Assembly: GCA_015179025.1 (NCBI GenBank)
Contig: WHUX01000095.1
Location: 124,001 to 188,000 of the forward strand
Source: Terfezia claveryi
Lineage: Eukaryota > Ascomycota > Pezizomycetes > Pezizales > Pezizaceae
DNA length: 64,000 bases
Direction of reading: 5' to 3'
Below are positions 49,424 to 59,317 of this stretch, one piece after another. The notes under the pieces were generated by a model. It did no database searches and was not told the DNA's origin. It was given only the letters and a program-made list of their open reading frames with translations. Position 1 is the first letter of the stretch. The number at the start of each line of letters is the position of its first letter. The translations under genes and the position numbers were made by a program.

Positions 49424-51697
49424 TTCGACTTTGCCGCTTCACCCCCACTTTTCTCGTCCTTTGCTCGACCAACCGGCATCTTCTCAATAACCGTCCCTGT
49501 AGGCAAGTTGACGAGTCTAGCTACCACATTCTCACCTCCAGATGGTGATGTAGCCTTTACATACACCTTCTTGTCCGGTCCTGCCTGAGGTTTTGAGCTA
49601 ATCGGTAATGGTAACGGTATCGAAGCTGGTGTTGTCAAGGAAAAAGTAGAAGACCCAGCCTTCTTTGGCTGTGTGACAGCCTCCTCAGCTTTTTCATCAT
49701 CACTCTCCTCTTCCTCCTCGTCCTTCTCACTCTCACTCTCACTATAATCCTCACCCGCCTCGTCGCTTCCCCACCCACTCCCTACCGCCTCATCGTCCAC
49801 TCCGTCTAACACCACCAGCCTCTCGCCTCTCGCCTCCGTCTCCTCCTCAACTCCATAGCCATGCCCAATCTCACAATCCCTCAAATCACTTCCCTTTCCG
49901 ACCCTCGCCCCACGGCCAAGTATGCACTTGTCCAACTTCACATTCTCCTCAATCACACACCCTTCCAGCAAGACACAGTCCATAAGCCTAACACCTTTGC
50001 GAATTGTGACATTTGGCCCAAGAACACATCGCTTAATAATACACTTCTCCATTACAGTGCAGTTAGGCCCAAGCAAGCAGTCTTGCGATGTAATTGTCGT
50101 CTTCTCTGCAATGTTACACGTGAGGTCAATTTTCGGCTGTGCGTGTGTTTCTGCCCCAGCTTCCACCGTATTTGCTGAGGTGGCAGGCTGTCCTGGAAGT
50201 GCAACATCGGTTTTCGCCAATTGCAAACATGTCTCCCGGAAAAGCTGTGGGGTATCCACACGCCTAATGAATGGTGTGGGTGGTGTTGCACTAGGGGCAT
50301 ATTCCTGTGGCGTCAACACGGCGGTGATTTTCGGAATCCGGCTCAACAATTGTTCCAGGGGTCTCAATGGTTGAAGGCTTGAAAGGCTTGCCGACATGGA
50401 CTGCGGTGGAGTGGGAGTCGAATTTCCTGTGGTATCATGACTGTCACTCCGCTTATGTCCAGTTACTCTAGAAACAAACTTCGGCGGTGTTCCAGCACCA
50501 TGAAATCCAGTGATTTTCTTGAGATTGGATACCTGAGTAGTGCTCCTCCCGCCAACATCAAAATCCTCTTCCTCATCTTCAGCATTGTCGACACCGTCAT
50601 TACCAGCAGATCGAGGACGCTTCGTAAGGATTCCTTCCAAGCCCATCTTTTCTCCAAGACCCTTTTGCCACGTGCATTTTGCGAGCCAGGGGATAACATC
50701 ATCCTTGAGGCTGTTCAACTTGGGGTTTGCCTTGATGAATTCGAGGACCCAGTGTGGGAAGATGTAAATGTGTGCATCTCGGTGGGTGTGTGTCCGAAGA
50801 GAAACTTGGGGATGCCGGCTCAATAGACTATGCCTTATTGGGTAATCAGACGAGTCTGTAACGCCTTTGAGGGCGGCAGGAGGGTGCGTTTGGAGAAGTG
50901 AATGTACTGTGGTCGTGGATGGTGTGAAAGATGCAGCACTAGTAAAGGAATTGTAAAGAGCCTGAGTGCTTTTTGTTCGAGCCGGAGTGATGATAAGGGC
51001 GTCGGTTTCTGTTGATACATTAGCAGCAGTCTCCCACCATAATATTGTGCGGGAATAACAGCCTTACCCTGACCCTTCACCGCACCTTCACCCCCAACTC
51101 CATACCAAACCCCTAGCATCCCTCTCCTTCCGTCTCTTCCATCCTCACCGCTCCTGTGGCCTGACCCACCACCACCAAACGCTGCTTGCTCTAACATCCA
51201 CACCTGCACAAGATTCGACAATCCCATCCCCTGTGCCACAATGTCACAAGGCAGCACTATAAAGTCACCTTTAATCCACAATTTGCTATGAGCAACCCTG
51301 AGGACATCAGCTGACTGGAGACTATCGTTCAGCGAGCTCGGGGCTTCAATTTGCGTATCAATGTTCTTCCAATAGTGGTTGAGTGATGTACTTGTGAAGG
51401 CTGAAGATTTGAAGTGTGATTGGATTTGAGAATGGTGTTCTTGCAGAGTGAGAATGAGGATGGCTGTGAGGTGGATGGAATTAGCCAAGGGATGTGTGTA
51501 TGAGGGGGGTGGTTTCGAGTATACGGACACTTTACACCGGCTTTCTCGCAGTAGTCGAGGGCGTAGTATACCATAGGCCTGTTTGCTACAGGGAGAAGGG
51601 CTTTGGGCATGTCATCTGGCTGGGTGTATGGATACAAGCTAGTCCCACCCCCACATAGAATGACAGCCTGGAAGCCGAGGCCTACCACGGCTGGCAT
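49420..51697 (-). CDS. Translation initiation factor eIF2B subunit gamma
   Basis: Gamma subunit of eIF2B, the guanine-nucleotide exchange factor that recharges eIF2 with GTP; with epsilon it forms the catalytic subcomplex (Gcd1 in yeast). Three exons join in frame: 51697-51538, 51463-51068 and 51008-49420. The N-terminal nucleotidyltransferase-like fold shows AVILCGGG and then MPKALLPVANRPMVYYALDY, followed by ADVLRVAHSKLWIKGDFIVLPCDI and, across the second intron, ETDALIITPARTKSTQALYN. The middle has IFPHWVLEFI. The left-handed beta-helix has hexapeptide repeats around LGPNCTVMEKCIIKRCVLG and LLEGCVIEENVKLDKCILG. The frame as read gives 714 residues, longer than most family members because of an acidic E/D-rich tail. 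A further 200 residues may follow in another frame (48818-49423). Confidence 0.92.
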
Positions 51698-52540
51698 GGC
51701 TGGCGTGCAGTTGCTTGACGGTGTTGTTTGGGGGATTGTGATGGGGGATTGTGACGGGGGACTGTGATGGGGTTTGAGGTGCTGGATGCCCGTTTGTGGG
51801 CAGGCAGGTTTATGGGTATATATGTATAGGTATATAGGTATATTTGTGAGGCTTCCGCATCATGCACCACGAAGGAGCCTTGGCGCTGATTACCTAAGCA
51901 GCGGCAGTCATGTGTTCAGTGGCGTTTCCTGGCCCTGAGGTAGGTAGCCCTGCTGCCTTCCTTGAGCTCCACATGAAGCTTGAGGGATTGCCTGTACGCC
52001 ATCACCATCGTCACCAAATATCCTCCAAAGTGCCTCCTCCTCCCCCTGTCCCTCCCCTCCCCCTCTCCCCTCCCCCAGTGCTTCCCCCTGCTAAAGTAGC
52101 CATCTCCCATCAATCCTTCCATCCCTTCCATCCCCATCCCCAACACCGCCAGCACACGCACCCTATATACACAGCACTGCTGCAAGACAAGGGATCCTGC
52201 GTGCTGCGTGTGGCACATTAAAAACAAATACAGAATCCTGATCTCCCAGCCTCCCTCAATTCGACTTCAGCCCGCTCGTTTCAGTTCGAATCCCTTGTTG
52301 ACCTATAAACGAAGATCATCATCACACCTGCCGCTGCCGCTGCAGCAGTACCCCGGTAACCGTACCAAACCGGCCCATGTGAATAGGAAACCTGCCTCAC
52401 TCAAACATCAACTCCGATTCAGCTCCCTCAGGCTTGCATCTCATCTATCGAACGAGACATCACACAACATAATACCCGTCCTCACTGCTTCGAATTCTAA
52501 TACCCCACCTGCACTCCTCAATACACCCCCTCCCCTCATC
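51698..52540. promoter_or_regulatory. Shared upstream region of the divergent eIF2B gamma and Pex22-like genes
   Basis: The two genes are transcribed away from each other, so these 843 bases must contain both promoters. An imperfect G-rich tandem repeat (unit GGGGGATTGTGAT-like) lies at about 51728-51773. A pyrimidine-rich tract lies at 52028-52085, and CA/TC-rich sequence near 52110-52150. No TATA box is clear. Confidence 0.55.
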
Positions 52541-53693
52541 ATGAGCCCCTCCCGCTCCTCCCGCAGCTGGCGCTCCAAATCCGTCCTCGTCCCTCTCGCC
52601 CTCTCCGTCGCTGCCGCCGCCACCGCCGCCGGAATCTGGCTCTGGCTCGACGACCACGACCACCACCACCACCACCACTCGCATGACGTGCCCTCGGACT
52701 CTGAACACGAGTCCGACACCGGTGGACGCTCCTACTCCATGCTTAGTGAAGCCCGCTCTAAACGCCAACACGACCAGCTCCGAACCTCCTCTGGTACTGG
52801 TGTCAGGGGTAGCCCCTCCTCAAGAACCCCCACCCAACCCTCCTTGGGCACCACCCCCGACTCCTCTACCCGTCCCCCCCTATCCCGAGTCGACGAGGAG
52901 TCGGAGCGAGAACACTCAAGAAACCTATCTTCCGTCCCATTAGGAATAACCTCCCCGCCAGCGCTAGCTCAGGCGGACGGACATACATCCCCCCGTCAAG
53001 ACCCGCACCGTCGCGTTCGTTGTGTCTGCCAAATCCGCGGCATCAAATACCCTCCTTACCCTTCTCCCTAATCCACTGACCATTCCTTCAAACACTACCC
53101 TCCACATCTTGATCTATACACCTACACTCACCCAGTCCGCCCCAGCCGGTACTCCTTATGCAGAAAATACACAAGCTCAACCTCCCCCGCCATCGAAAAT
53201 CCACGAATTAGCCTACTCGATCCTCCCAGTTACGTATCCAAAGGAATATATCCTCCCCTATACTACCCACCCCACAGGCACCTCCTCGCTGCTCCACCAT
53301 CTCTTCCCCGAGGTGGTATATATTGAGGAAACACTCGCTGGTGAGGGCGGGGGGGTTCTTAGGGACTTGATCTCGAAAGGATGGGTGAGGGAGGGGATTG
53401 TGGTGCTTGGGACGGGGCCGGGGGCCATTGGTGGGAAGGGGGCGCAGGATCCTGCATTAGCGGGGTTGGTGGACTCGAGTGATGATGAGGGGATTGAAAA
53501 AATTGGGTATGGGGAAGCGGGGGTTAAGGGGAAGGAGAAGGCTGTGGGGGAGAAGGCTGTGCAGAAGGGGAAGAGGTGGTGGGAAGAGCCAGGGTGGGAT
53601 GGCGGGAGAGGAGGAGGAAGTGTACTTGAACGGTCCTATTTGGCTGAGGATTGGCAAAGGAGGGTGGTGGATAGGAAGTGGGAGGGGAGTTAG
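52541..53693 (+). CDS. Pex22-like peroxin, with a one-base frame break
   Basis: Fungal Pex22-like protein. Pex22 anchors the ubiquitin-conjugating enzyme Pex4 on the peroxisomal membrane, allowing receptor recycling. The N-terminus is basic (SPSRSSRSWRSKS), followed by one membrane segment (VLVPLALSVAAAATAAGIWLW) and a His-rich stretch, then a disordered linker. The second half begins VKTRTVAFVVSAKSA and has PKEYILPYTTHPTGTSSLLH, LFPEVVYIEETL, GWVREGIVVLG, LVDSSDDEG and the ending LAEDWQRRVVDRKWEGS, all typical of the family. The two halves lie in different frames. The switch can be placed at the run of six C at 52989-52994; with five C the frame is continuous (383 residues, TSP-VKTRTVAF). 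No convincing intron explains it. Start chosen because the Met is followed by the family-like basic segment. Confidence 0.85.
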
Positions 53694-54032
53694 TGGTGGG
53701 GACTTGCAGAGGAGGTGTGCTTGAGGTATGCATCCATAAAATTTTTGGAAAGTTTAAAGACACTTGGTGTGAGGCATGGATTCAAAAGATGTGTAGCTAT
53801 GGGCGAGGGTACAAGGGTGGTATCTATTTGCTTTCGAATTGCCTTTATTGATTATTCGTTCTATCACCTACCCTATTTTTGGAGTTTTTTTTTTTTTTTT
53901 TGTCCTTCATTACGTTGTTAGCTATGAGCGTGTGATACCTTTTTTTAGTGTGTAGAGAGCGAGAAGCTGGGTGTAGAGAGTGAGCGAGAAAACCTCTTGA
54001 ATTCAAGTAGTATACATACATATATATATATA
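53694..54032. other. 3' flank of the Pex22-like gene
   Basis: AT-rich sequence with a T run at about 53885-53902, ending in TA repeats at 54019-54032 into which a MITE has inserted. No gene is seen. Confidence 0.5.
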
Positions 54033-54264
54033 CAGTTAGGTGGCAATGAATTTGGTACCCCCCTTGCATTAGAGTCCTGCATTAGCATCCATTTAGCACA
54101 CATATTATAGGTTTAAAGCGTGCTGCATACTCGCCCTCTGTTATATCCTTCCTTATATCAGAGTCCTGCATTAGCACATATTTAGTATATATATTATAGG
54201 TTTAAAGCATGCTGCATACTCGCCCCCTGTTATGCGGGGTACCAAATTCATTGCCACCTAACTG
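54033..54264. mobile_element. MITE with 29-bp perfect terminal inverted repeats and TA target
   Basis: A 232-bp element. Its ends, 54033-54061 and 54236-54264, are perfect inverted repeats of 29 bp beginning CAGTTAGGTGGCAATG. It is flanked on both sides by TA (inside a TATATA tract), as expected for Tc1/mariner/pogo-type transposition. The inside consists of two direct copies of a unit of about 74 bp (54071-54144 and 54160-54233). It has no coding capacity and would need a transposase supplied in trans. The family name is not known. Confidence 0.9.
54071..54233. repeat. Two ~74-bp direct repeats inside the MITE
   Basis: Copies at 54071-54144 and 54160-54233 share AGAGTCCTGCATTAGCA at their start and CTGTTAT at their end, with a few substitutions and small indels between them. 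This suggests an internal duplication before the element spread. Confidence 0.85.
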
Positions 54265-54614
54265 TATATATATATAATTCCCTAGCCCTGCACCTTCGCG
54301 CCTAATTTGCCCGCCGATTTGCCCCCCGTTCTGCATGCAATGCAACGATATAAGTAGATGGAACTTTTTGGTGTTGAATGATGGTATTTGCGTTTTTTTT
54401 TGTTTTTTTTTTCCACTTAATTGTTTCGAAATCTATGAATGAGGTAGGCGGGTGTTCTTTCATTTTACTTTTCTTCTCTCATTGTTGTTTTTTTGTTTTG
54501 TTTTGTTTTTGTTTTGTTTTATTCTCAGACTAAGAGTGCAGCCAACACTTTCTTCTTCCTCCGTGGGGTATGTACCGGTACTTAGTTACGGCCAGCCATG
54601 TCATGCTCAGCAGT

Positions 54615-54645
<31 letters not shown>
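54615..54645. repeat. Microsatellite (TTGC)7
   Basis: Seven perfect TTGC units in non-coding sequence, likely variable in length between isolates. Confidence 0.9.
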
Positions 54646-54646
<1 letters not shown>

Positions 54647-55702
54647 AAGGCAGGCAAGGCAGCAAGCACATATATATGTAAATTACAGTATGAAGCAAGA
54701 TATCTTTTTTTTATTTTTATTTTTTCCCTTTGATCATTTCCTTCCAGTCAGACTACGTACCTCTTGAATTGATAGAATCTCCCGTCCGAGTCATATACCC
54801 CCCTTCCACCAATGGACCCGGGTGCGGGTGTAATATGGAAAAAAAGTTCAGGGTAAAAAACACCGCCTTCGATAAGAAACGTATTTTTTATTTTTTATTT
54901 TTTATTTTTCCTGTCCTTCCTTCCTTTACCATAAACGCATATCGCCATTGAAAAAAAAAAACCCCTGGTGAAAAGGGACATTTTAGGCCCCAGAGTCATA
55001 CGTCCACTAACTCCCCCCCGCACCTCTCTTTCCCCCTCTTGCCGTTCGAAGCCGCCATGAAAAACGCATACGGTTATGTACTGTACATCTGCTAAGAAAC
55101 GGGGTACCTACGTATGTTTGTATATTTCACGGACAGAAAGAAGGGTCCCATCCATCTCATAAAAGTTAGATACCGCGAGTCAAGGGGAGGTGGGGGAATT
55201 AAGATTAAACCGTGAACTATAGACAGGATCCAACACCCCCACCTACTTCTTATTAAAAAAAATAAAGAAAAAATAAAAAAAAAATTAAAAAAAAATAAAA
55301 AGTTATTTTTGCCTAGTGATTCTAGTGGAATTATTGCACAACCATGTATAACCAGGAAACACCTCTAAAGTCTCTTTTGCTGCGTAAGGAGGGAGGGAAA
55401 GTATTGAGCTCGAGCACGCACATCAATCTTTGTTTTTTTTTTGTAGATCATATGTTGAAAAGTGTATGTACATACGTAAATAGGTTAGTCCCTCAAGCTC
55501 CCCAAAAATATACCTTCCGACCATACTTATATACTATGATATGATATTACTAACGCTCTTTCAGCAACTTCTTGATAGACAGTCTTGAGCCCAGTCCCTC
55601 GGCGGAGGCTTTGAAGGAAGTTCCATGTTAAGTGCCGCCTCACCGTCGTCAGCTGGCAAGATAAAAGTCTCGGTAACGAAAATTTATTAATGTCCGCAGC
55701 CG

Positions 55703-55714
55703 AGGAAAAAAAAA
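55703..55714 (-). terminator. RNA polymerase III terminator of the 55.7-kb tRNA-Lys
   Basis: A run of A on the plus strand gives a run of T directly after the tRNA 3' end on the coding strand, as expected for a pol III stop. Confidence 0.6.
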
Positions 55715-55716
55715 CT

Positions 55717-55815
55717 AGCCCAATGCGAGGCTCGAACTCGCGACCTTGAGATCCCTCATGAACCTGCTACCAGGAACTTAAGAGTCACACGCTCTACCGA
55801 CTGAGCCAACCGGGC
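55717..55815 (-). tRNA. tRNA-Lys (CUU) with 26-nt intron
   Basis: Third copy, with exon sequence identical to 22634-22733 and 24362-24452: acceptor GCCCGGT/ATTGGGC, anticodon CTT, T arm GCGAG/CTCGC, discriminator T. The 26-nt intron contains CCTGGTAGCAGG, able to form a short hairpin. It shows the same T29-T41 mismatch in the anticodon stem. An A run just beyond its 3' end on the minus strand reads as a T run, the expected RNA polymerase III terminator. Confidence 0.93.
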
Positions 55816-56008
55816 TGGTATTAACATAGGCAAAAATCAGTATATAACTATAAAGCAAGATTTGAGAACCTTCATATTGTTTTACATGATCGCTCCCGGG
55901 AATGTCACGGTAAAACGAGTGCAAATGGAGATTTAAGATAGAACCCTCATGATCAGTACATTGTATACCATCCCTCTACCTTAATGAGTGCAGCAACCTG
56001 TTAGGTAT

Positions 56009-56890
56009 AAGTATGGTAAGAGAGTCCAGCATGCCAGAAGAAATCTCTTTCCATGCTTCGTCCGAACATTCAGCTATTCTCTTTTCAGCAACCACTGGCC
56101 CACCGGGTGCAAAATCCTCATGAGATAGTGCTCATTAGGATTAAGATTTGGAAACAAAGCTGGATGATCAGCTACCCCCACCCTGCCTCTTCTTGTAACC
56201 AACTTTAAGCACGATAAGAATTGTAGATAGAATAACGCTACACTCATCACTCCAAATACAATATCCGTACTGCTCCTCAGTCCAACGATTCTTTCAATAG
56301 GCCACCAGCGGCATGTGCTGCTGTTAGCTTAGGCCTCTTTTTAGCAATCCACTCCCGGGGGTGGACTTTCACCAGCTCTTCCGCTACTTGCTGCTGGCTT
56401 AATAGAAAGATTTTGTATTGAGCGGTCTCCTTCAATGATTTCTAGATTCCTATCTCCCAATTCTTTCGTAACATTAGGAGGCCGACCACTGGGTGTAGCA
56501 TTGTTCGGGTTTTGACCATTTTCTGCATACCTGCATTAATGTCAGACTAGGTCCTCTAGTTAGGTTTGCTCTTTGCTCACCGCTTTAAAAAAGACCGAAT
56601 TGTCGACTCATTCCGTCGCAGCCGACGTCCAATCTCCCTTTTTGATATACCTTCATCATGCCATCCCACAATTCGCCCTTTATAAAAGTCACTCATTTCT
56701 CCCTTTGGCTGATGTGAATTGGTACTGCTAGTAGTCTGGTTGGTACTACTAGTACCATTTGCACTCGGGCTTATGGCTGCCGACATCTGTTGTCCTGATT
56801 GAGTATACAAACTCAGCTGAACCTCACGATTTAGAGCGTAGTACCCCACCCCGACGCAGCTGATTGGCTAATCATTGTCTTACCACACTG
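56009..56890 (-). mobile_element. Decayed Tc1/mariner-type DNA transposon
   Basis: A candidate 882-bp element with imperfect ends. The 3' end read inward is CAGTGTGGTAAGACA and the 5' end is AAGTATGGTAAGAGA (12 of 15 match). The inside carries the remains of a transposase on the minus strand (listed separately). TA target duplication is not clear, and the end positions are inferred from the weak inverted repeat only. Confidence 0.55.
56030..56849 (-). pseudogene. Broken Tc1/mariner transposase
   Basis: The N-terminal part (56849-56577) is an open frame with a helix-turn-helix: GRIVGWHDEGISKREIGRRL followed by RNESTIRSFLKR, the DNA-binding head of Tc1-like transposases. Further along the minus strand, pieces of the catalytic core can be read in shifted frames. 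They include YCIWSDECSV (the second Asp of the DDE/DDD triad) and SKS-like remains of a PNLNPNEH motif. These are separated by stops and frame changes, and the region between is shorter than in an intact gene. It is clearly inactive. Confidence 0.75.
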
Positions 56891-59317
56891 TTGTCTTAAG
56901 CTCAGCCCGTGGGCTGGCGCTGCATATTATGCACGGGTGTTTTCTCATGCATTTCTGAGGTAGTGTTCATGTGACTGTCTGCGCACGTGATTGGTTCTTG
57001 GGAGGGCAGCCAGATATTGCATCCTGCGAATTCTTCACGGTATTATATGATAATTCTATAGGTACTCAAAAGATAACTCAAAGTCGCAGGATTTATTTAC
57101 ACATCGACAGCCCTCTCAGAGAGTTGCTCTGGAACTTGCTGAATAAATCTTTCAGATCCTTCTCTAGGATATAGCGACCTTCACTTAGTTAGGGACGGTA
57201 ACGACAACGAGTTCAACAGAGCTGAAAGATGTGTACCAAATTGCCCATTTCCACGTCATAGGCCAAGAACGTAAGAGCTATATAACGAGCTTGAAAGAAA
57301 TACGAGTACATATCAAGTTCTCAAAAGCAATTACCAAATATCACCAGTGTACATCGTCATGAGACCTGGTGCTCTACAATCCCATATACCAAACTGAATG
57401 CTAAGGCTGATGTGCAATTGTCTTATAGAGTTGTACAAATGAAATCGTTAGATACTCCAAAACCTACTCATAATGCTTCTCGACAAGGCAATACACAACA
57501 AACTCAGGTTTCTTCTGTCTTATGTATTTACAAAAAAAAAAAAGGGGCTCCTATACCAGTCATTGCTGCCGATGTATAATAAATGTGTTTGTGTGAAATG
57601 GGCTCTAGCTGCACGGAACACAAATTGGACTCCCTGGATAATAGCCCAATTGATCTAGAGGATGACTTAATCGACCCTGAGGACAACTAATAGCCTCGTT
57701 GTATGATATTCAATATAGCTCTAGCTAGGTATATTTTCATTAGTTCAAGTACGTTATATACTAAACGCAGTAATTAAACGAATTGCCCTCGAGGGGCATA
57801 GTGGGAATGCCGCGGCCCAGAATATATAAGCCATGTTTTCCCAGGGTAAAAAAAAAAAATTAGCCCTGGGCTGACATTATACCTATCCCCTCCATCCATG
57901 ACCCCAACAACAGCCCCAATCAAACGTTCACAGGCATGATGATGCTGTGCTACTAGTTCGCCTTTGCGACCCTAGATAGGGTAACCTATCCCCGTAGCCC
58001 AGAGCGCTGCAGCCAGCAGCAGAGCGGGCTGCACAGCCACGGAAACATTCCATGTACATTCTACAATTGGAGGATCTACATACATGCATACAGTGTACAT
58101 ACCCATATTTATCAACTATCACTGTCAACTGTCAATGCCTTGTACATCGCCTATGGTCAACTGAGCCAGTTACTAGGACTAATTGACATCCTGGAATATC
58201 TACCCTGAAGGGCGTTCGCCGTATGTCACGGCTTCAAGGCATACTTACCGAATATGTAGATGTACAGATACAATCTGCGGCCGCCTGCCCGCCTGGCTCG
58301 CTCCGCCTTACCATAGCCGCCCTCCCCCTCCCAATTGATCACAGCTGTAGATGACAACACCTAGTTGAACCGAGTGCCGCCTAACCAGGCAACTATTGCG
58401 ATCCACACGTGCAGCCACCACTACTATACCGTACATCATCCATTCAGAAAGCAAGAAACAGAGTATTGTAAGGAAATATATAGGTAAACGAACATAACCA
58501 TCTAAAAAGAAGAAAGAAATGAAGAAAATGCCAATGAAGAGATATATATATAAAAGCATGCCGCAAAACTTTCCACTGAAACGGAATAGGCCACAAAAAT
58601 TGTTGAGAAAATAAGCCTCCAATAAAAATTTCCGCTCTTTTGCACTGCCCACAATGCCACCCCCCCCCCCCCACCCTCGACGGTTTCAGGCCACGCTCTC
58701 ACCCCAAAAACATAAATTCACACCTCCGCCCACCTTCCCGACCGGAAATCCAGACTAGGTCAGCATTCCCTTCCCCTCCTATCCATCCAATCAATCATTC
58801 CATCAACCCAAATCCACCCAATATATACGCCCTATACGCCCAACATATGCAGTCATGACAACATAATATAATGATATAATCGAGGGCCTCAGCCCGACCG
58901 CCTTCGAAGTGAAAAAAATGAGTTACCCATGGTCACCCTTCAAGGAAATTCTGAAATGAAATACCAAAACGAGAATGAAGTTAACGCCCAACTAAAATGC
59001 CCAAAGCCATCATAATATGCAGGTACATCAAATCAGAAATCACTCTGGAACACATTCACCGAGGTTTGCACTTTTCACTCTTGCTCCATTCTCCACTTTC
59101 TCCCGTGACTTCCCATGTTGTTCTCTCAATTTCCCTCCCCGTATTTTCCCATTATTGTCACGAGGCTCTCCATTCTTTACTTTGCTTTCGGGGCTCAATC
59201 CTGGAAGCCAGATCATATTCTGTCGTAGATGGGGTAACAATCGAATTACTAACACAAGAAAAACACAAAAATCAACACAACTGACCAATCAAGAACTCGC
59301 TCAAGCTCGCCCTAACA
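56891..59317. other. Gene-free stretch
   Basis: No gene is recognised. It includes a small hairpin at 57840-57870 (CCCAGGG paired with CCCTGGG around an A run) and a palindrome near 57785 (GCCCTCGAGGGGC-like). A C run lies at 58661-58672. The last few hundred bases are probably the 3' region of the vWFA gene. Confidence 0.5.
57840..57870. repeat. Short inverted repeat around an A run
   Basis: CCCAGGG at 57840-57846 and CCCTGGG at 57864-57870 are inverted repeats separated by 17 mostly A bases. It could be a hairpin or the remains of a small element. Significance is uncertain. Confidence 0.5.

Larger units (their letters stand above)
54265..55716. other. Low-complexity intergenic stretch
   Basis: It contains many T and A runs (54394-54412, 54486-54520, 54885-54910, 55252-55303) and a TTGC microsatellite (listed separately). 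No gene is seen. Short frames here are low-complexity. Confidence 0.5.

Noticed and set aside
49274..50374. Several plus-strand frames of about 100-150 codons
   Set aside because: They are shadows of the eIF2B gamma exon on the other strand.
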